The position numbers were made by a program, and so were the translations under genes. Positions 23,402 through 31,101 of a stretch of 64,000 nt of DNA are shown piece after piece. Each line of letters begins with the position of its first letter. Position 1 is the stretch's first letter. Below the pieces are notes generated by a model, which saw only the letters and a program-made list of their open reading frames with translations, made no database searches and was not told the DNA's origin. The DNA comes from Nitrobacteraceae bacterium AZCC 2146 (GTDB lineage: Bacteria; Pseudomonadota; Alphaproteobacteria; Rhizobiales; Xanthobacteraceae), in assembly GCA_036924855.1 (NCBI GenBank), contig JBAGRP010000001.1, positions 4,650,001 to 4,714,000 of the forward strand, read 5' to 3'.

Positions 23402-24826
23402 CTATGCAATGTTCGTTCCCACCAGACCCATCGCGCGCGTGGCAGTGGCTTGACCTGACGCGAATGTGTTGAGTTCGACATCGGTGGCCGCAAACTCGAC
23501 GCGGCGGAATTTGTCCTGATCCTCGAACGGCACCGTGGCATCGATGCCGAGCTTGGTACGGATGCCTTCCTTGCTGACACGGACATATTCGTGACCGCGC
23601 GCGCCTGGTATCAGAACAAGATCGCTTGAAGCTTCCATGCGCGTGGCCACGGCGTATTCGACGTCGATGGGATCGCGAATATCGATGTCGTGATCGACCA
23701 CGGTGATGAGATCGAGATCCTTCAGCGCGCCGAACGCTGCCAGCATCGCGTTGCGCTGCAGGCCGTTGTGCTGCCGGCTCTGTTTTTTCACCTGAATCAC
23801 CGCGTGGAAACGATGCAAACCGCCGGAGGTCATCTCCACATCGGTGACGATCGGGATCGCCGACTGCAACACTTTCAGCAGGCTGGCTTCCAGCACGTAT
23901 TTGCGCAGGATGATGGTCTCGCGACCGAAGCCGTTGATGACGTGATAGATCGGGCGCAGCCGGTGCGTAACCGCCGTGATCTTCAGGATCGGCGCATCGG
24001 CCGCGGGCGCGGCGAAGCCGATGAATTCGCCGAACGGACCTTCCGGCGCGACATCGTCGATCAGGATTTCGCCTTCGAGAACGAACTCGCTCTCCGACGG
24101 CACCAGCAGGTCCTGCGTAACGGCTTTGACCACCGTCAGCGGCTTGCCGGCGAGGCCACCGGCAACGGCGAGTTCGTCCGCGGTCTCGGGCATCTGCGAG
24201 CCCATGGTCGCTGCGGTAAAATGCAGCGCCAGATCGGTGCCGATGCAGACGGCGACGGGCAAGGGTTTGCCGCGCTCTTTCGCGCGCTCGAAGGCGAGGC
24301 GAAGGTGGCGCCCGAAGTCGAGCTTGATCGCGACACGATCCGGCCCGAGCAATTGCAGCCGGTGATAGGAGGCGTTGTAGATGCCGGTGACGGGATCCTT
24401 CACCACCACGATGCCGGCGGTGATGTAGCGGCCGGCATCGCCGGGGGCGTGAAACAGTGCCGGAAAAAGTTTGGTAATGTCGAAGCCGGTCTTCAGCACG
24501 ACTTCCTGCACCGGTGCATCGGTGACGACTTCCGGCGGCAACGGACCGCCCATGGCGCGCTGCACCAGGCCGCGGATACCGTTGAAGTCGAGACCGAACG
24601 CCGCTTCGCAGTTTTCCTTCGAGCTCAGCAGATTGCCGATGATCGGGATCTCGGTGCCCTTGACCGACGGGAACAGCAGCGCCTGCTTTCCATCCAGCTT
24701 TTTCAGGATCGCCGCGATTTCGAGATGCGGATCCGCGGGCTTCTCGAAAGTGAGGATGCGATCGCCCTGCGCGAGGCGCGCCAGCGCGGAACGGAAGCGC
24801 GTATCGAGGATCTGAGGCTTGGTCAT
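23402..24826 (-). CDS. UbiD family (prenylated-FMN) decarboxylase
   Basis: This 474-residue UbiD-like enzyme should (de)carboxylate an aromatic or alpha,beta-unsaturated acid using prenylated FMN made by UbiX. Landmarks are IIGNLLSSKENCEAAFG, YNASYHRLQLLGPDRVAIKLDFGRHL, EGPFGEFIGF with the catalytic acid region, and TVVDHDIDIRDPIDVEYAVATR. It is not placed with ubiquinone genes, so catabolism is more likely than coenzyme Q synthesis. A copy of the MarR-type palindrome lies 30 bases before ATG 24826. It is followed by tctCBA. Confidence 0.88.
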   Translation of the reverse strand: MTKPQILDTRFRSALARLAQGDRILTFEKPADPHLEIAAILKKLDGKQALLFPSVKGTEIPIIGNLLSSKENCEAAFGLDFNGIRGLVQRAMGGPLPPEVVTDAPVQEVVLKTGFDITKLFPALFHAPGDAGRYITAGIVVVKDPVTGIYNASYHRLQLLGPDRVAIKLDFGRHLRLAFERAKERGKPLPVAVCIGTDLALHFTAATMGSQMPETADELAVAGGLAGKPLTVVKAVTQDLLVPSESEFVLEGEILIDDVAPEGPFGEFIGFAAPAADAPILKITAVTHRLRPIYHVINGFGRETIILRKYVLEASLLKVLQSAIPIVTDVEMTSGGLHRFHAVIQVKKQSRQHNGLQRNAMLAAFGALKDLDLITVVDHDIDIRDPIDVEYAVATRMEASSDLVLIPGARGHEYVRVSKEGIRTKLGIDATVPFEDQDKFRRVEFAATDVELNTFASGQATATRAMGLVGTNIA

Positions 24827-24855
24827 GCTGGTCGGGTTCCCACTTATCAAGGAAC

Positions 24856-24878
24856 GATAGCTAAGTTACAAAGCTAGT
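24856..24878. promoter_or_regulatory. Second MarR-type operator, upstream of the UbiD-like gene
   Basis: GATAGCTAAGTTACAAAGCTAGT contains ATAGCT (24857-24862) and AAAGCTA (24870-24876). It matches the perfect palindrome at 28612-28636 at nearly all arm positions (ATAGCT...T.ACAAAGCTA). The shared pattern indicates that one regulator controls both promoters. Confidence 0.6.
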
Positions 24879-24919
24879 CAAGTCTGCTTGCTGGGCATGA
24901 TCTGGCCAGTTTGGCGGCA

Positions 24920-25459
24920 TCACGAAGCGATGCCCTTCGCCGCTGCGGCGATATCGTCGATCGCAGGCAAAAGCCGGTCGATTTGACCACTTTCGCGCTT
25001 CTGCAAGGCCAGCAGGACGACGCTGCAAAGGACGGCGTGAAGTTCCATGCGCGACACCGCTTGCTGCGCTGGCGCTTTTTGCTGCAGCCACGCTGCCAGC
25101 AAATCATTCTGCAGTTGCTCGGCGGCCAGTTCGCTGGCCTTGATCTGCGAGCGCAATTTCTCAGTGGCTGGGACCGGCGCCGGCGACGGCCCCGATTTCA
25201 ACGCCACGCGCAATGCGCGCAGCGGCTGCACGATCTGTTCGCGCCACGGTCGGCAGGCTTCGTCCATATCCTGAATATCCGAGGCCTGGAGAACAATGCC
25301 GCGCCTGACCGCTGCAAAGGCAGCCGTCAGCAACATCATCACATCGACGCCGGCTTCGGCCTGCAATCGGAGGCAGGCCTCGGCAATGCCGGGCTCGGCA
25401 TAGATCTGCAAGGCAAACGCCCAGCTCTCCGCCTCAAAACTCTGCGTGGATTCCGTCAT
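24920..25459 (-). CDS. TIGR02444 (DUF2390) family protein
   Basis: This 179-residue, mostly helical cytoplasmic protein matches the TIGR02444 family, as judged from ESWAFALQIYAEPGIAEACLRLQAEAGVDV and the conserved length. Its function is unknown. The helices are Gln/Ala-rich with no catalytic pattern. It lies between ubiX and the UbiD-like gene on the same strand, but the operator copy just downstream of it shows that ubiD has its own promoter. It may be a bystander rather than a member of the pathway. Confidence 0.75.
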   Translation of the reverse strand: MTESTQSFEAESWAFALQIYAEPGIAEACLRLQAEAGVDVMMLLTAAFAAVRRGIVLQASDIQDMDEACRPWREQIVQPLRALRVALKSGPSPAPVPATEKLRSQIKASELAAEQLQNDLLAAWLQQKAPAQQAVSRMELHAVLCSVVLLALQKRESGQIDRLLPAIDDIAAAAKGIAS

Positions 25460-25502
25460 CGCCGACGCGCCACCATTTCAGGCGCTGTCCGCGAAGCGAC
25501 GC

Positions 25503-26096
25503 TCACGGCAGGTCTTGGGCTTTGGCCGGGCTGAGACCTTGCCAGCGACTGACCGCATCGGTCTTGATATCGAACAGGTCGAGCACGCGGCCGAGCGTGT
25601 GGTCGACCATCTGTTCGAGACTTTCCGGGCGGGCATAGAACGCCGGGACCGGCGGATAGATGATGGCGCCGATTTCAGTCGCCGCCGTCATCGAACGGAG
25701 ATGGCCGAGATGCAGCGGCGCTTCGCGCACCATCAGCACGAGCCGGCGGCGCTCTTTCAGCACCACGTCGGCGGCGCGCGTTACCAGCGACGAGGTCACG
25801 CCGGTGGCAATCTCCGACAGGCTGCGCATCGAGCATGGCGCGATCACCATGCCGAGCGTCTTGAACGAGCCGCTGGAAATCGTCGCGCCGATATTGTCGA
25901 CCTGGTGGACCACATCCGCCAGATCGGCCACATCGGCGACCTTGATGTCCAGCTCCTGCGTCAGCGCGATCTTCGCCGACCGGCTCATCACCAGATGAGT
26001 CTCGATGTCCGTCTTCTGCAACAGCCGCAGCAGCCGGACGCCATAGATGGCGCCGGATGCTCCGGTGATTCCGACGATCAGACGCTCCGGCGTGGA
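25503..26096 (-). CDS. ubiX: Flavin prenyltransferase UbiX, no canonical start codon visible
   Basis: The frame encodes about 197 residues of UbiX, which joins FMN and dimethylallyl phosphate to give the prenylated FMN needed by UbiD enzymes. The FMN-binding start LIVGITGASGAIYG, the SSGSFKTLGMVIAPCSMRSL loop and the RRRLVLMVREAPLH segment are intact. However, no ATG, GTG or TTG exists between the upstream stop (26127-26129) and the G-rich motif; the first canonical start is a TTG at 26021, which would delete the FMN loop. Candidates are ATT 26114, ATC 26108 or CTG 26081. The end at 26096 is where family-like sequence (STPERLIVG) begins. Either an unusual start is used or the ATG was lost. 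Confidence 0.82.
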   Translation of the reverse strand, partial: STPERLIVGITGASGAIYGVRLLRLLQKTDIETHLVMSRSAKIALTQELDIKVADVADLADVVHQVDNIGATISSGSFKTLGMVIAPCSMRSLSEIATGVTSSLVTRAADVVLKERRRLVLMVREAPLHLGHLRSMTAATEIGAIIYPPVPAFYARPESLEQMVDHTLGRVLDLFDIKTDAVSRWQGLSPAKAQDLP

Positions 26097-26097
26097 C

Positions 26098-26478
26098 TCA
26101 GGCGGGATCGAAATAGTGGATCTCCATCAGCAGGCAGCCGGTTTCCGACTTGAACGGGCCATGAAACGCGCCGGGCGGCCGGCACGCATAGGTATTCGGC
26201 TTGAAGGATTCGCCGCCATTGCCTTTGTCATCGTTGCCGACGATCAGATCGCCGGAGAACAGGAACACTTCTTCCCAGTATTCGTGGACGAAAGGCGTGG
26301 TCGTGTAAACGCCCGGCGCGAAGCGCAGGATGCGGGTGCGGCTGCCGCGCTTGTTGACCTCATCGAGCGCGCCCGACAGGATCTTCTGCTGGATGCCGGC
26401 CGGATAACCCGCCGGGGTCTCCCATCCGCTGGACATGTCGAGGGTGCGAAATTCGTCGTGGGCTTTGTTGATGGCCAT
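26098..26478 (-). CDS. Cupin-domain protein
   Basis: This 126-residue single-domain cupin has a conserved barrel: GVYTTTPFVHEYWEEVFLFSGDLIVG (first cupin motif with His and Glu) and CRPPGAFHGPFKSETGCLLMEIHYF (second motif with His). Metal binding is plausible. Its position between an HpaB-type monooxygenase and ubiX suggests a step in the same aromatic pathway, such as a ring-modifying or isomerising reaction, but no specific reaction can be assigned. The stop at 26098-26100 overlaps the region where the ubiX start should be. Confidence 0.82.
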   Translation of the reverse strand: MAINKAHDEFRTLDMSSGWETPAGYPAGIQQKILSGALDEVNKRGSRTRILRFAPGVYTTTPFVHEYWEEVFLFSGDLIVGNDDKGNGGESFKPNTYACRPPGAFHGPFKSETGCLLMEIHYFDPA

Positions 26479-26499
26479 TTTTGAGATTCCTGAAACAGT

Positions 26500-27999
26500 T
26501 CAAGCGACAGCGCGGGGTGGGGAAACCGGATCGTTCCGGGTGGTCAACTCATCGGCCAGATCGTAGCTCGACAGCATCTTGTCGAGCAGCGCAGCGGCCT
26601 TTGTCCAGTCATAGGTCCGGAATGCGTGGCCCTTTGTAACAAAGGTCGCGCCGGCGAAGAACATCTCATATTGCGAATGCCGGGATGCAAATTCGGAGCC
26701 CACGGCATCCCAGGCCAGCTTGTAGAATTTCACTTTGTCCACCGCGCTGGCGGCCGGTGATTGCTGGGTCTTGCCGATCAATCGCGCCACCTCAGGGTTG
26801 TGGAAATCCTTCACCGAGGACGGCAGCATGATCATGCCGCCACCGGCCAGTTCGCGCAGCGTGTTGATGACCTTGGCGTAGAGCTGCTGAGTCAGGGTCT
26901 GCGCGGCATAGAGCATCTGCCGATCCGGCACGAAATAAGCGCCGCGTTGCTGGCCCTTGGTTTCCATGGCGACGACGAAGGCATCGACCATGCTGACCTC
27001 GGCGGCGAGCTGGCCCAGCATCTCCCGCACCTGCGGAAAGCCAACGATGCCGTTGGTCTCGGCGGTGCGGTGCGCGATGCCGCTCAGGAAGCGCAGCTTC
27101 ACCGACAGCCGGATCATCGCCTGGTAGTTCTGATAGACATGCGCCGGCGTGGCGTGAAACTGCTTCTGGCACATGGCGATGTCGTCGACGATGAACACCC
27201 TGTCCCACGGCACCTTGACGTCGTCGAAATACAGCACCGCGTCGTTCTCGTCGAAACGGCTCGACAGCGGATTGTCGAACACCGAGGGCGACGCCGCCTC
27301 GTAGGACTTTCGTGACAGGATCTTCAGACCCTTGGTGTTCATCGGGATCGCGAAGGAGATCGCGTATTTCTCGTCGCCGGGCTGCAGCGGCTGGATGCAG
27401 GTGACGAACACCTCGTTGGCCATGATGCCGCCGGTCGCCAGCATTTTCGCGCCGCGCACGGTAATGCCATCCGCATCGCGCGACACCACGCCGGCGGAGA
27501 GGAACGGGTCGGCCTGCTCGGCGGCGCTCTTGGAGCGATCCGCCTGCGGATTGATGATCACGTAAGTGAGATAGAGATCGTTGTCGCGGGCATAGCGGTA
27601 ATAATCCGACAATGCCTTGGCGCGGTCGCCGTTATAAGCCTCGAACACCTCAAGGCCCATATACATGCCGGCGATGCAGGATGCGACGTGGTCGGGCGCG
27701 CGGCCCATGAAGCCCGCGTGCAACTCGGTCCAGGCCTCGAGGCCCTTGCGGCGGTTGACCAGCGCGTCATAGCTGCCTGGCAATTCCCAGATCCGGTTGG
27801 CGCGGGTGCCGGTGTCGGTCTCGAACGTCATCAACTCGCGGTTTTCCGGCGCGCTCTGGAAATCGAACATCCGCCCGATCGAGGCCACGGCGCCGCGGAA
27901 CGCCGGATGGGTGGTGACATCGTCCACCAATTCGCCGTCGAGATAGATTTCGCGGCCGTCGCGCAGGCTCGCAATATGCTGTTGGCCGGTCTTGATCAT
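26500..27999 (-). CDS. 4-hydroxyphenylacetate 3-monooxygenase (HpaB) family oxygenase
   Basis: This 499-residue flavin-dependent monooxygenase has an acyl-CoA-dehydrogenase-like fold. It uses reduced FAD delivered by a separate reductase to hydroxylate a phenolic ring. Landmarks are REIYLDGELVDDVTTHPAFRG, GSYDALVNRRKGLEAWTELHAGFMGRAPDHV and DDVKVPWDRVFIVDD. The length is normal. The flavin reductase gene is 59 bases upstream, giving a classic two-component system. The substrate is unknown; the neighbouring UbiX/UbiD genes point to a hydroxylated aromatic acid rather than 4-hydroxyphenylacetate itself, and no hpa ring-cleavage genes are present. Confidence 0.9.
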   Translation of the reverse strand: MIKTGQQHIASLRDGREIYLDGELVDDVTTHPAFRGAVASIGRMFDFQSAPENRELMTFETDTGTRANRIWELPGSYDALVNRRKGLEAWTELHAGFMGRAPDHVASCIAGMYMGLEVFEAYNGDRAKALSDYYRYARDNDLYLTYVIINPQADRSKSAAEQADPFLSAGVVSRDADGITVRGAKMLATGGIMANEVFVTCIQPLQPGDEKYAISFAIPMNTKGLKILSRKSYEAASPSVFDNPLSSRFDENDAVLYFDDVKVPWDRVFIVDDIAMCQKQFHATPAHVYQNYQAMIRLSVKLRFLSGIAHRTAETNGIVGFPQVREMLGQLAAEVSMVDAFVVAMETKGQQRGAYFVPDRQMLYAAQTLTQQLYAKVINTLRELAGGGMIMLPSSVKDFHNPEVARLIGKTQQSPAASAVDKVKFYKLAWDAVGSEFASRHSQYEMFFAGATFVTKGHAFRTYDWTKAAALLDKMLSSYDLADELTTRNDPVSPPRAVA

Positions 28000-28058
28000 G
28001 AAGTGCCTCGGTTGTCGTCGGTAGTTGTCATCGGTCCTGGGTCGGATTCAGTCCGGAT

Positions 28059-28589
28059 TCAGTAATGCATCGGCAGCGGCCATTCCGGGCTGCGCTCGGT
28101 ACTTTGGAGGCTGCGATAGGCCCCGCGAAAGAAGATCAGCGGCTCGTTGGCGGGATAAGCGGAGAACCGCACCACCCGGCCGACGAAGATGACATGGTCG
28201 CCGCCGTCGTAATGCGCGTAGGGGGTGCATTCGAAATGCGCCAGCGCGCCGGCGATCAGCGGCGCCGCCATGTGGCCGAGTGTGTGCTCGACCGCTGCCC
28301 ACTTGTCCCCCAGCGCCTTGGCGAACTTGTTGGACAGATGCTCCTGGTCGCGGCCGAGGATGTTGACCGCATAGCCCTTCGCCTCGGTCATCGCCTGAAG
28401 GCTGAACGCCTTGCGGTCGATCGAGAACAGGATCAGCGGCGGGTCCACCGAGACCGAGTTGAAGGAACTCATGGTCAGGCCGATGGCGCTGCCATCCCCG
28501 GCCTGCGCCGTGATGACGGCGACGCCGGTGGCAAACTGTCCGAGCGCCTGGCGGAAGGCGCGGGGGTCCACCTCCGCGAGGGCGCCCAT
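28059..28589 (-). CDS. Flavin reductase (HpaC-like) partner of the monooxygenase
   Basis: This 176-residue flavin reductase-like protein of the HpaC/DIM6 type supplies reduced flavin. Motifs FRQALGQFATGVAVITA, GLTMSSFNSVSVDPPLILFSI and GDHVIFVGRVVRFS are characteristic. It is first in the minus-strand operon, and its promoter carries the perfect MarR-type palindrome 23 bases before ATG 28589. It is divergent from the MarR gene. Confidence 0.92.
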   Translation of the reverse strand: MGALAEVDPRAFRQALGQFATGVAVITAQAGDGSAIGLTMSSFNSVSVDPPLILFSIDRKAFSLQAMTEAKGYAVNILGRDQEHLSNKFAKALGDKWAAVEHTLGHMAAPLIAGALAHFECTPYAHYDGGDHVIFVGRVVRFSAYPANEPLIFFRGAYRSLQSTERSPEWPLPMHY

Positions 28590-28611
28590 CGTGATCTCCT
28601 GATTCTCGTCT

Positions 28612-28636
28612 ATATAGCTTTATGACAAAGCTATAT
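28612..28636. promoter_or_regulatory. Perfect MarR-type operator between flavin reductase and marR
   Basis: Ten-base arms ATATAGCTTT (28612-28621) and AAAGCTATAT (28627-28636) are perfect complements around a five-base centre. It lies in the divergent gap next to the reductase start. A degenerate second copy precedes the UbiD-like gene at 24856-24878. Confidence 0.75.
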
Positions 28637-28752
28637 TATCGAAACAAGGCCGGCGCTGTCAAGCGCGACCATGGTATCTTTGTGCATGGCCGATCCAACT
28701 TGTTTGTGATTCGGCCGCCCGGTATACGGGGGCGAACGCGTGCGAGGATCTG

Positions 28753-29319
28753 ATGACGTCGAAGCCGAAGCCACGAAAGATAAAGATCGAGCCGACAATC
28801 TCGCGGCCGCAGCTGATGGTCGACGGCTCGGACGCGGCGTTCCGGCAATTCGTCCACGACACGCTGGCGTTTTCGGCGCGGCTGCAGGCGGTGCGCGGCC
28901 AACTCGGCGCGGTGATCGGCCTTTCGGGAACGCAGTACACCGTGCTGATCGCGATTGCGCATTTGAGCAGCGACGATGAGAAGGTCGGGGTCAATCAGGT
29001 CGCCGAACACCTGCACTTCAGCGGCGCCTTCATCACCATCGAGATCAACAAGCTGGTTCTGAGCGGTCTGGTCGAGAAGGAGACCGATACCGAAGACCGG
29101 CGCAGGGTCGTCCTGACCATCACGCCGAAGGCCCGCGCGCTGCTCAACGAGCTGGCGCCGGTGCAGCGCCCGGTCAACGACATGCTGTTTCGCGGCATGA
29201 CGGCAGCCGACTTCGAGAGAACCCGCAGACTGATGTCCGACATGGTCGAAGCCGCCGACGAGGCGATCCGGCTACTGGACTACACCACGCCGGCGACGCT
29301 GACGCGGTCAGCGAAGTAA
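28753..29319 (+). CDS. MarR family transcriptional regulator
   Basis: This 188-residue MarR regulator has the winged helix at about residues 65-130 (VNQVAEHLHFSGAFITIEINKLVLSGLVEKETDTEDRRRVVLTITPKG-like region, with the DxRRR wing). A basic N-terminal tail (KPKPRKIKIEP) precedes the dimerisation helix. It is divergent from the flavin-reductase operon with a perfect palindrome in the gap. MarR proteins are usually relieved by phenolic ligands, which suits an aromatic pathway. The predicted targets are its own promoter, the reductase operon and ubiD-tctCBA. Confidence 0.92.
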   Translation: MTSKPKPRKIKIEPTISRPQLMVDGSDAAFRQFVHDTLAFSARLQAVRGQLGAVIGLSGTQYTVLIAIAHLSSDDEKVGVNQVAEHLHFSGAFITIEINKLVLSGLVEKETDTEDRRRVVLTITPKARALLNELAPVQRPVNDMLFRGMTAADFERTRRLMSDMVEAADEAIRLLDYTTPATLTRSAK

Positions 29320-29335
29320 AGTCGGGCGACCTCAA

Positions 29336-30103
29336 CTACACCCTGGAAAAATCCGGCGCCCGCCGCTCCGCGAACGCAGAGAACGCCTCACGCGCCTCGG
29401 CGGTTTGCAGACGCTCCTTGAAAAGAGCGCTCTCCGCGCTGATCCTGGCGGCAATCTTCTGGTGCTCGCGCATCAGCGCCTTGGTGTGGCTCAGGGAGCC
29501 GGTGGGCCGTTTGGTGAGCGCCACCGCCGCGGCAAGCGCCTTGCCGCGGACGTCCGCGACAGGCAAGACGGCGTTGGCCAAGCCGCACGATAGCGCCGTC
29601 GCGGCATCCATCGGCTCTCCCAGCGCGAACATCGCATAAGCCCTGACGTGCCCGATGCGGGCCGGCAGCAGCCAGCTTGAGGCGGCCTCAGGCACCAGTG
29701 CGAGATTCACGAACGGCGTGATCAGACGCGCATTGTCCGCGAGATACACCAGGTCGCAATGGAGAAGCATGGTGGTGCCGACGCCCACCGCGTTGCCTTG
29801 CACCGCAGCCACCAGCGGCTTCGTTGCCTTGCCGAGATTGCTGATGAAGCGGAAGGCAGGGCTCTCGCCCGGATCCTTGCTGGAGGATTGCGCGCTGAAG
29901 TCGGCTAGATCGTTGCCCGCGGTAAAGCTGTCGCCATCGCCCTGAAACAGAACGACCTTGACGGCGCTGTCCGTCTCCGCGCGCTCCAGCCCGTCCGACA
30001 TCGCATCGTACATCGCGCCGGTCAGCGCATTCTTCTTTTCGGGACGCGAGATCGTCAGCGTCATGATGCCGTCCGCGACTTCGGTCTTCAGGTTCTCAGT
30101 CAT
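29336..30103 (-). CDS. Enoyl-CoA hydratase/isomerase family protein
   Basis: This 255-residue crotonase-fold protein is likely cytoplasmic. The oxyanion-hole segments are FQGDGDSFTAGNDLADF and AVQGNAVGVGTTMLLHCDLVYL. The second-position glutamate is kept in LALVPEAASSWLLPARIG, while the first catalytic glutamate position is not obvious. That pattern is common in enoyl-CoA isomerase or hydratase paralogues. It is convergent with marR and divergent from a second crotonase gene at 30234. It probably belongs to the CoA-dependent degradation locus to its right. Confidence 0.88.
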   Translation of the reverse strand: MTENLKTEVADGIMTLTISRPEKKNALTGAMYDAMSDGLERAETDSAVKVVLFQGDGDSFTAGNDLADFSAQSSSKDPGESPAFRFISNLGKATKPLVAAVQGNAVGVGTTMLLHCDLVYLADNARLITPFVNLALVPEAASSWLLPARIGHVRAYAMFALGEPMDAATALSCGLANAVLPVADVRGKALAAAVALTKRPTGSLSHTKALMREHQKIAARISAESALFKERLQTAEAREAFSAFAERRAPDFSRV

Positions 30104-30199
30104 GGTGTTCTCCTCGTGTGGGGCCCAGGACGACGAACGCAGTTGCCGGCGCTCCAGGCAAGGCTTGATCTTCTTGGTAGCATTACTAACATCATATCA

Positions 30200-30216
30200 T
30201 AACGACAGATAACGAA
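30200..30216. promoter_or_regulatory. Direct repeats ATAACGA in the divergent crotonase promoter region
   Basis: ATAACGA occurs at 30200-30206 and 30210-30216, one helical turn apart, directly upstream of the crotonase gene at 30234. It could be a regulator site. It does not resemble the HxlR-type 17-mer found further right. Confidence 0.25.
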
Positions 30217-30233
30217 GCGAACGGGAGAGCGAC

Positions 30234-31061
30234 ATGACCGACGAGGCGCGCACCATCGATACCGGCACGGCGGAACTGCTTTGCGAAATCAGGGAACGGG
30301 TGGCGACGATCACGCTGAACCGGCCCGAGGCACGAAACGCGCTCTCCGATCACCTCTCTCCGGCGCTGCGGCGGATGATCAAGCAATGCGGCGACGATCC
30401 CGGCGTCGGCGCACTGCTGATCACGGGCGCCGGCGACGCCTTCTGCGCCGGCGGCGACATCAAGGGAATGGGCGGCAACGCGGTCAAGACCGAAACGACC
30501 TTCGACGAACGCGTGGCGCAACTTCGCATCCGTCAGCGCACGCTTACGGGAGCGCTGGTCGCGGTGCGCAAGCCGACGATCGCGGCGTTGCCGGGACCGG
30601 CAGCCGGCGCCGGTATGGCCATCGCGCTCGCCTGCGACATCCGCATCGCGGCCGAGTCGGCGATCATGGCCACCGGCTATGCGCGCGTCGGCCTGACGGG
30701 CGATTACGGCATCGCCTGGCTGCTGACACAGCTCGTCGGCACCGCTCGCGCCCGGGAGCTGATGTTCACGTCGGAGCGCATCACGGCCGCGCGTTGCGAG
30801 GTGCTCGGCCTCGTCAATCGCGTCGTCCCCGACGCGGAACTGCGCACTACCGCGTTCGCTTTCGCGAAATCGCTTGCCGAAGGCCCCGCTCTCGCCTTCG
30901 CCGGCATGAAGGACAATCTGGACCACGCGATGACCTCCGACTTCCTGAGTTCTTTGGACCGCGAAGCAGAAAACATGGTGCGCGCCGCGCGGACGAGCGA
31001 CCACAAGGAGGCCGTCCGCGCCTTCATCGAGAAGCGCAAGCCGTCGTTCGGCGGATCGTAA
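30234..31061 (+). CDS. Enoyl-CoA hydratase/isomerase family protein (PaaG-like)
   Basis: This 275-residue crotonase-fold protein has the acyl-CoA-binding/oxyanion segments GAGDAFCAGGDIKGMGG and GPAAGAGMAIALACDIRIAAES, and a Gly-Asp in RVGLTGDYGIAW where PaaG/Caib-type isomerases carry an aspartate. It is the only plus-strand gene of the locus apart from hxlR, and divergent from the crotonase gene at 29336. A hydration or double-bond isomerisation step in beta-oxidation is likely. GGGAGAG precedes the ATG at 30234. Confidence 0.88.
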   Translation: MTDEARTIDTGTAELLCEIRERVATITLNRPEARNALSDHLSPALRRMIKQCGDDPGVGALLITGAGDAFCAGGDIKGMGGNAVKTETTFDERVAQLRIRQRTLTGALVAVRKPTIAALPGPAAGAGMAIALACDIRIAAESAIMATGYARVGLTGDYGIAWLLTQLVGTARARELMFTSERITAARCEVLGLVNRVVPDAELRTTAFAFAKSLAEGPALAFAGMKDNLDHAMTSDFLSSLDREAENMVRAARTSDHKEAVRAFIEKRKPSFGGS

Positions 31062-31101
31062 CACGCGAAGCGGAAGCGTCGGCGCTAAGCGACGCTTCCT
31101 C

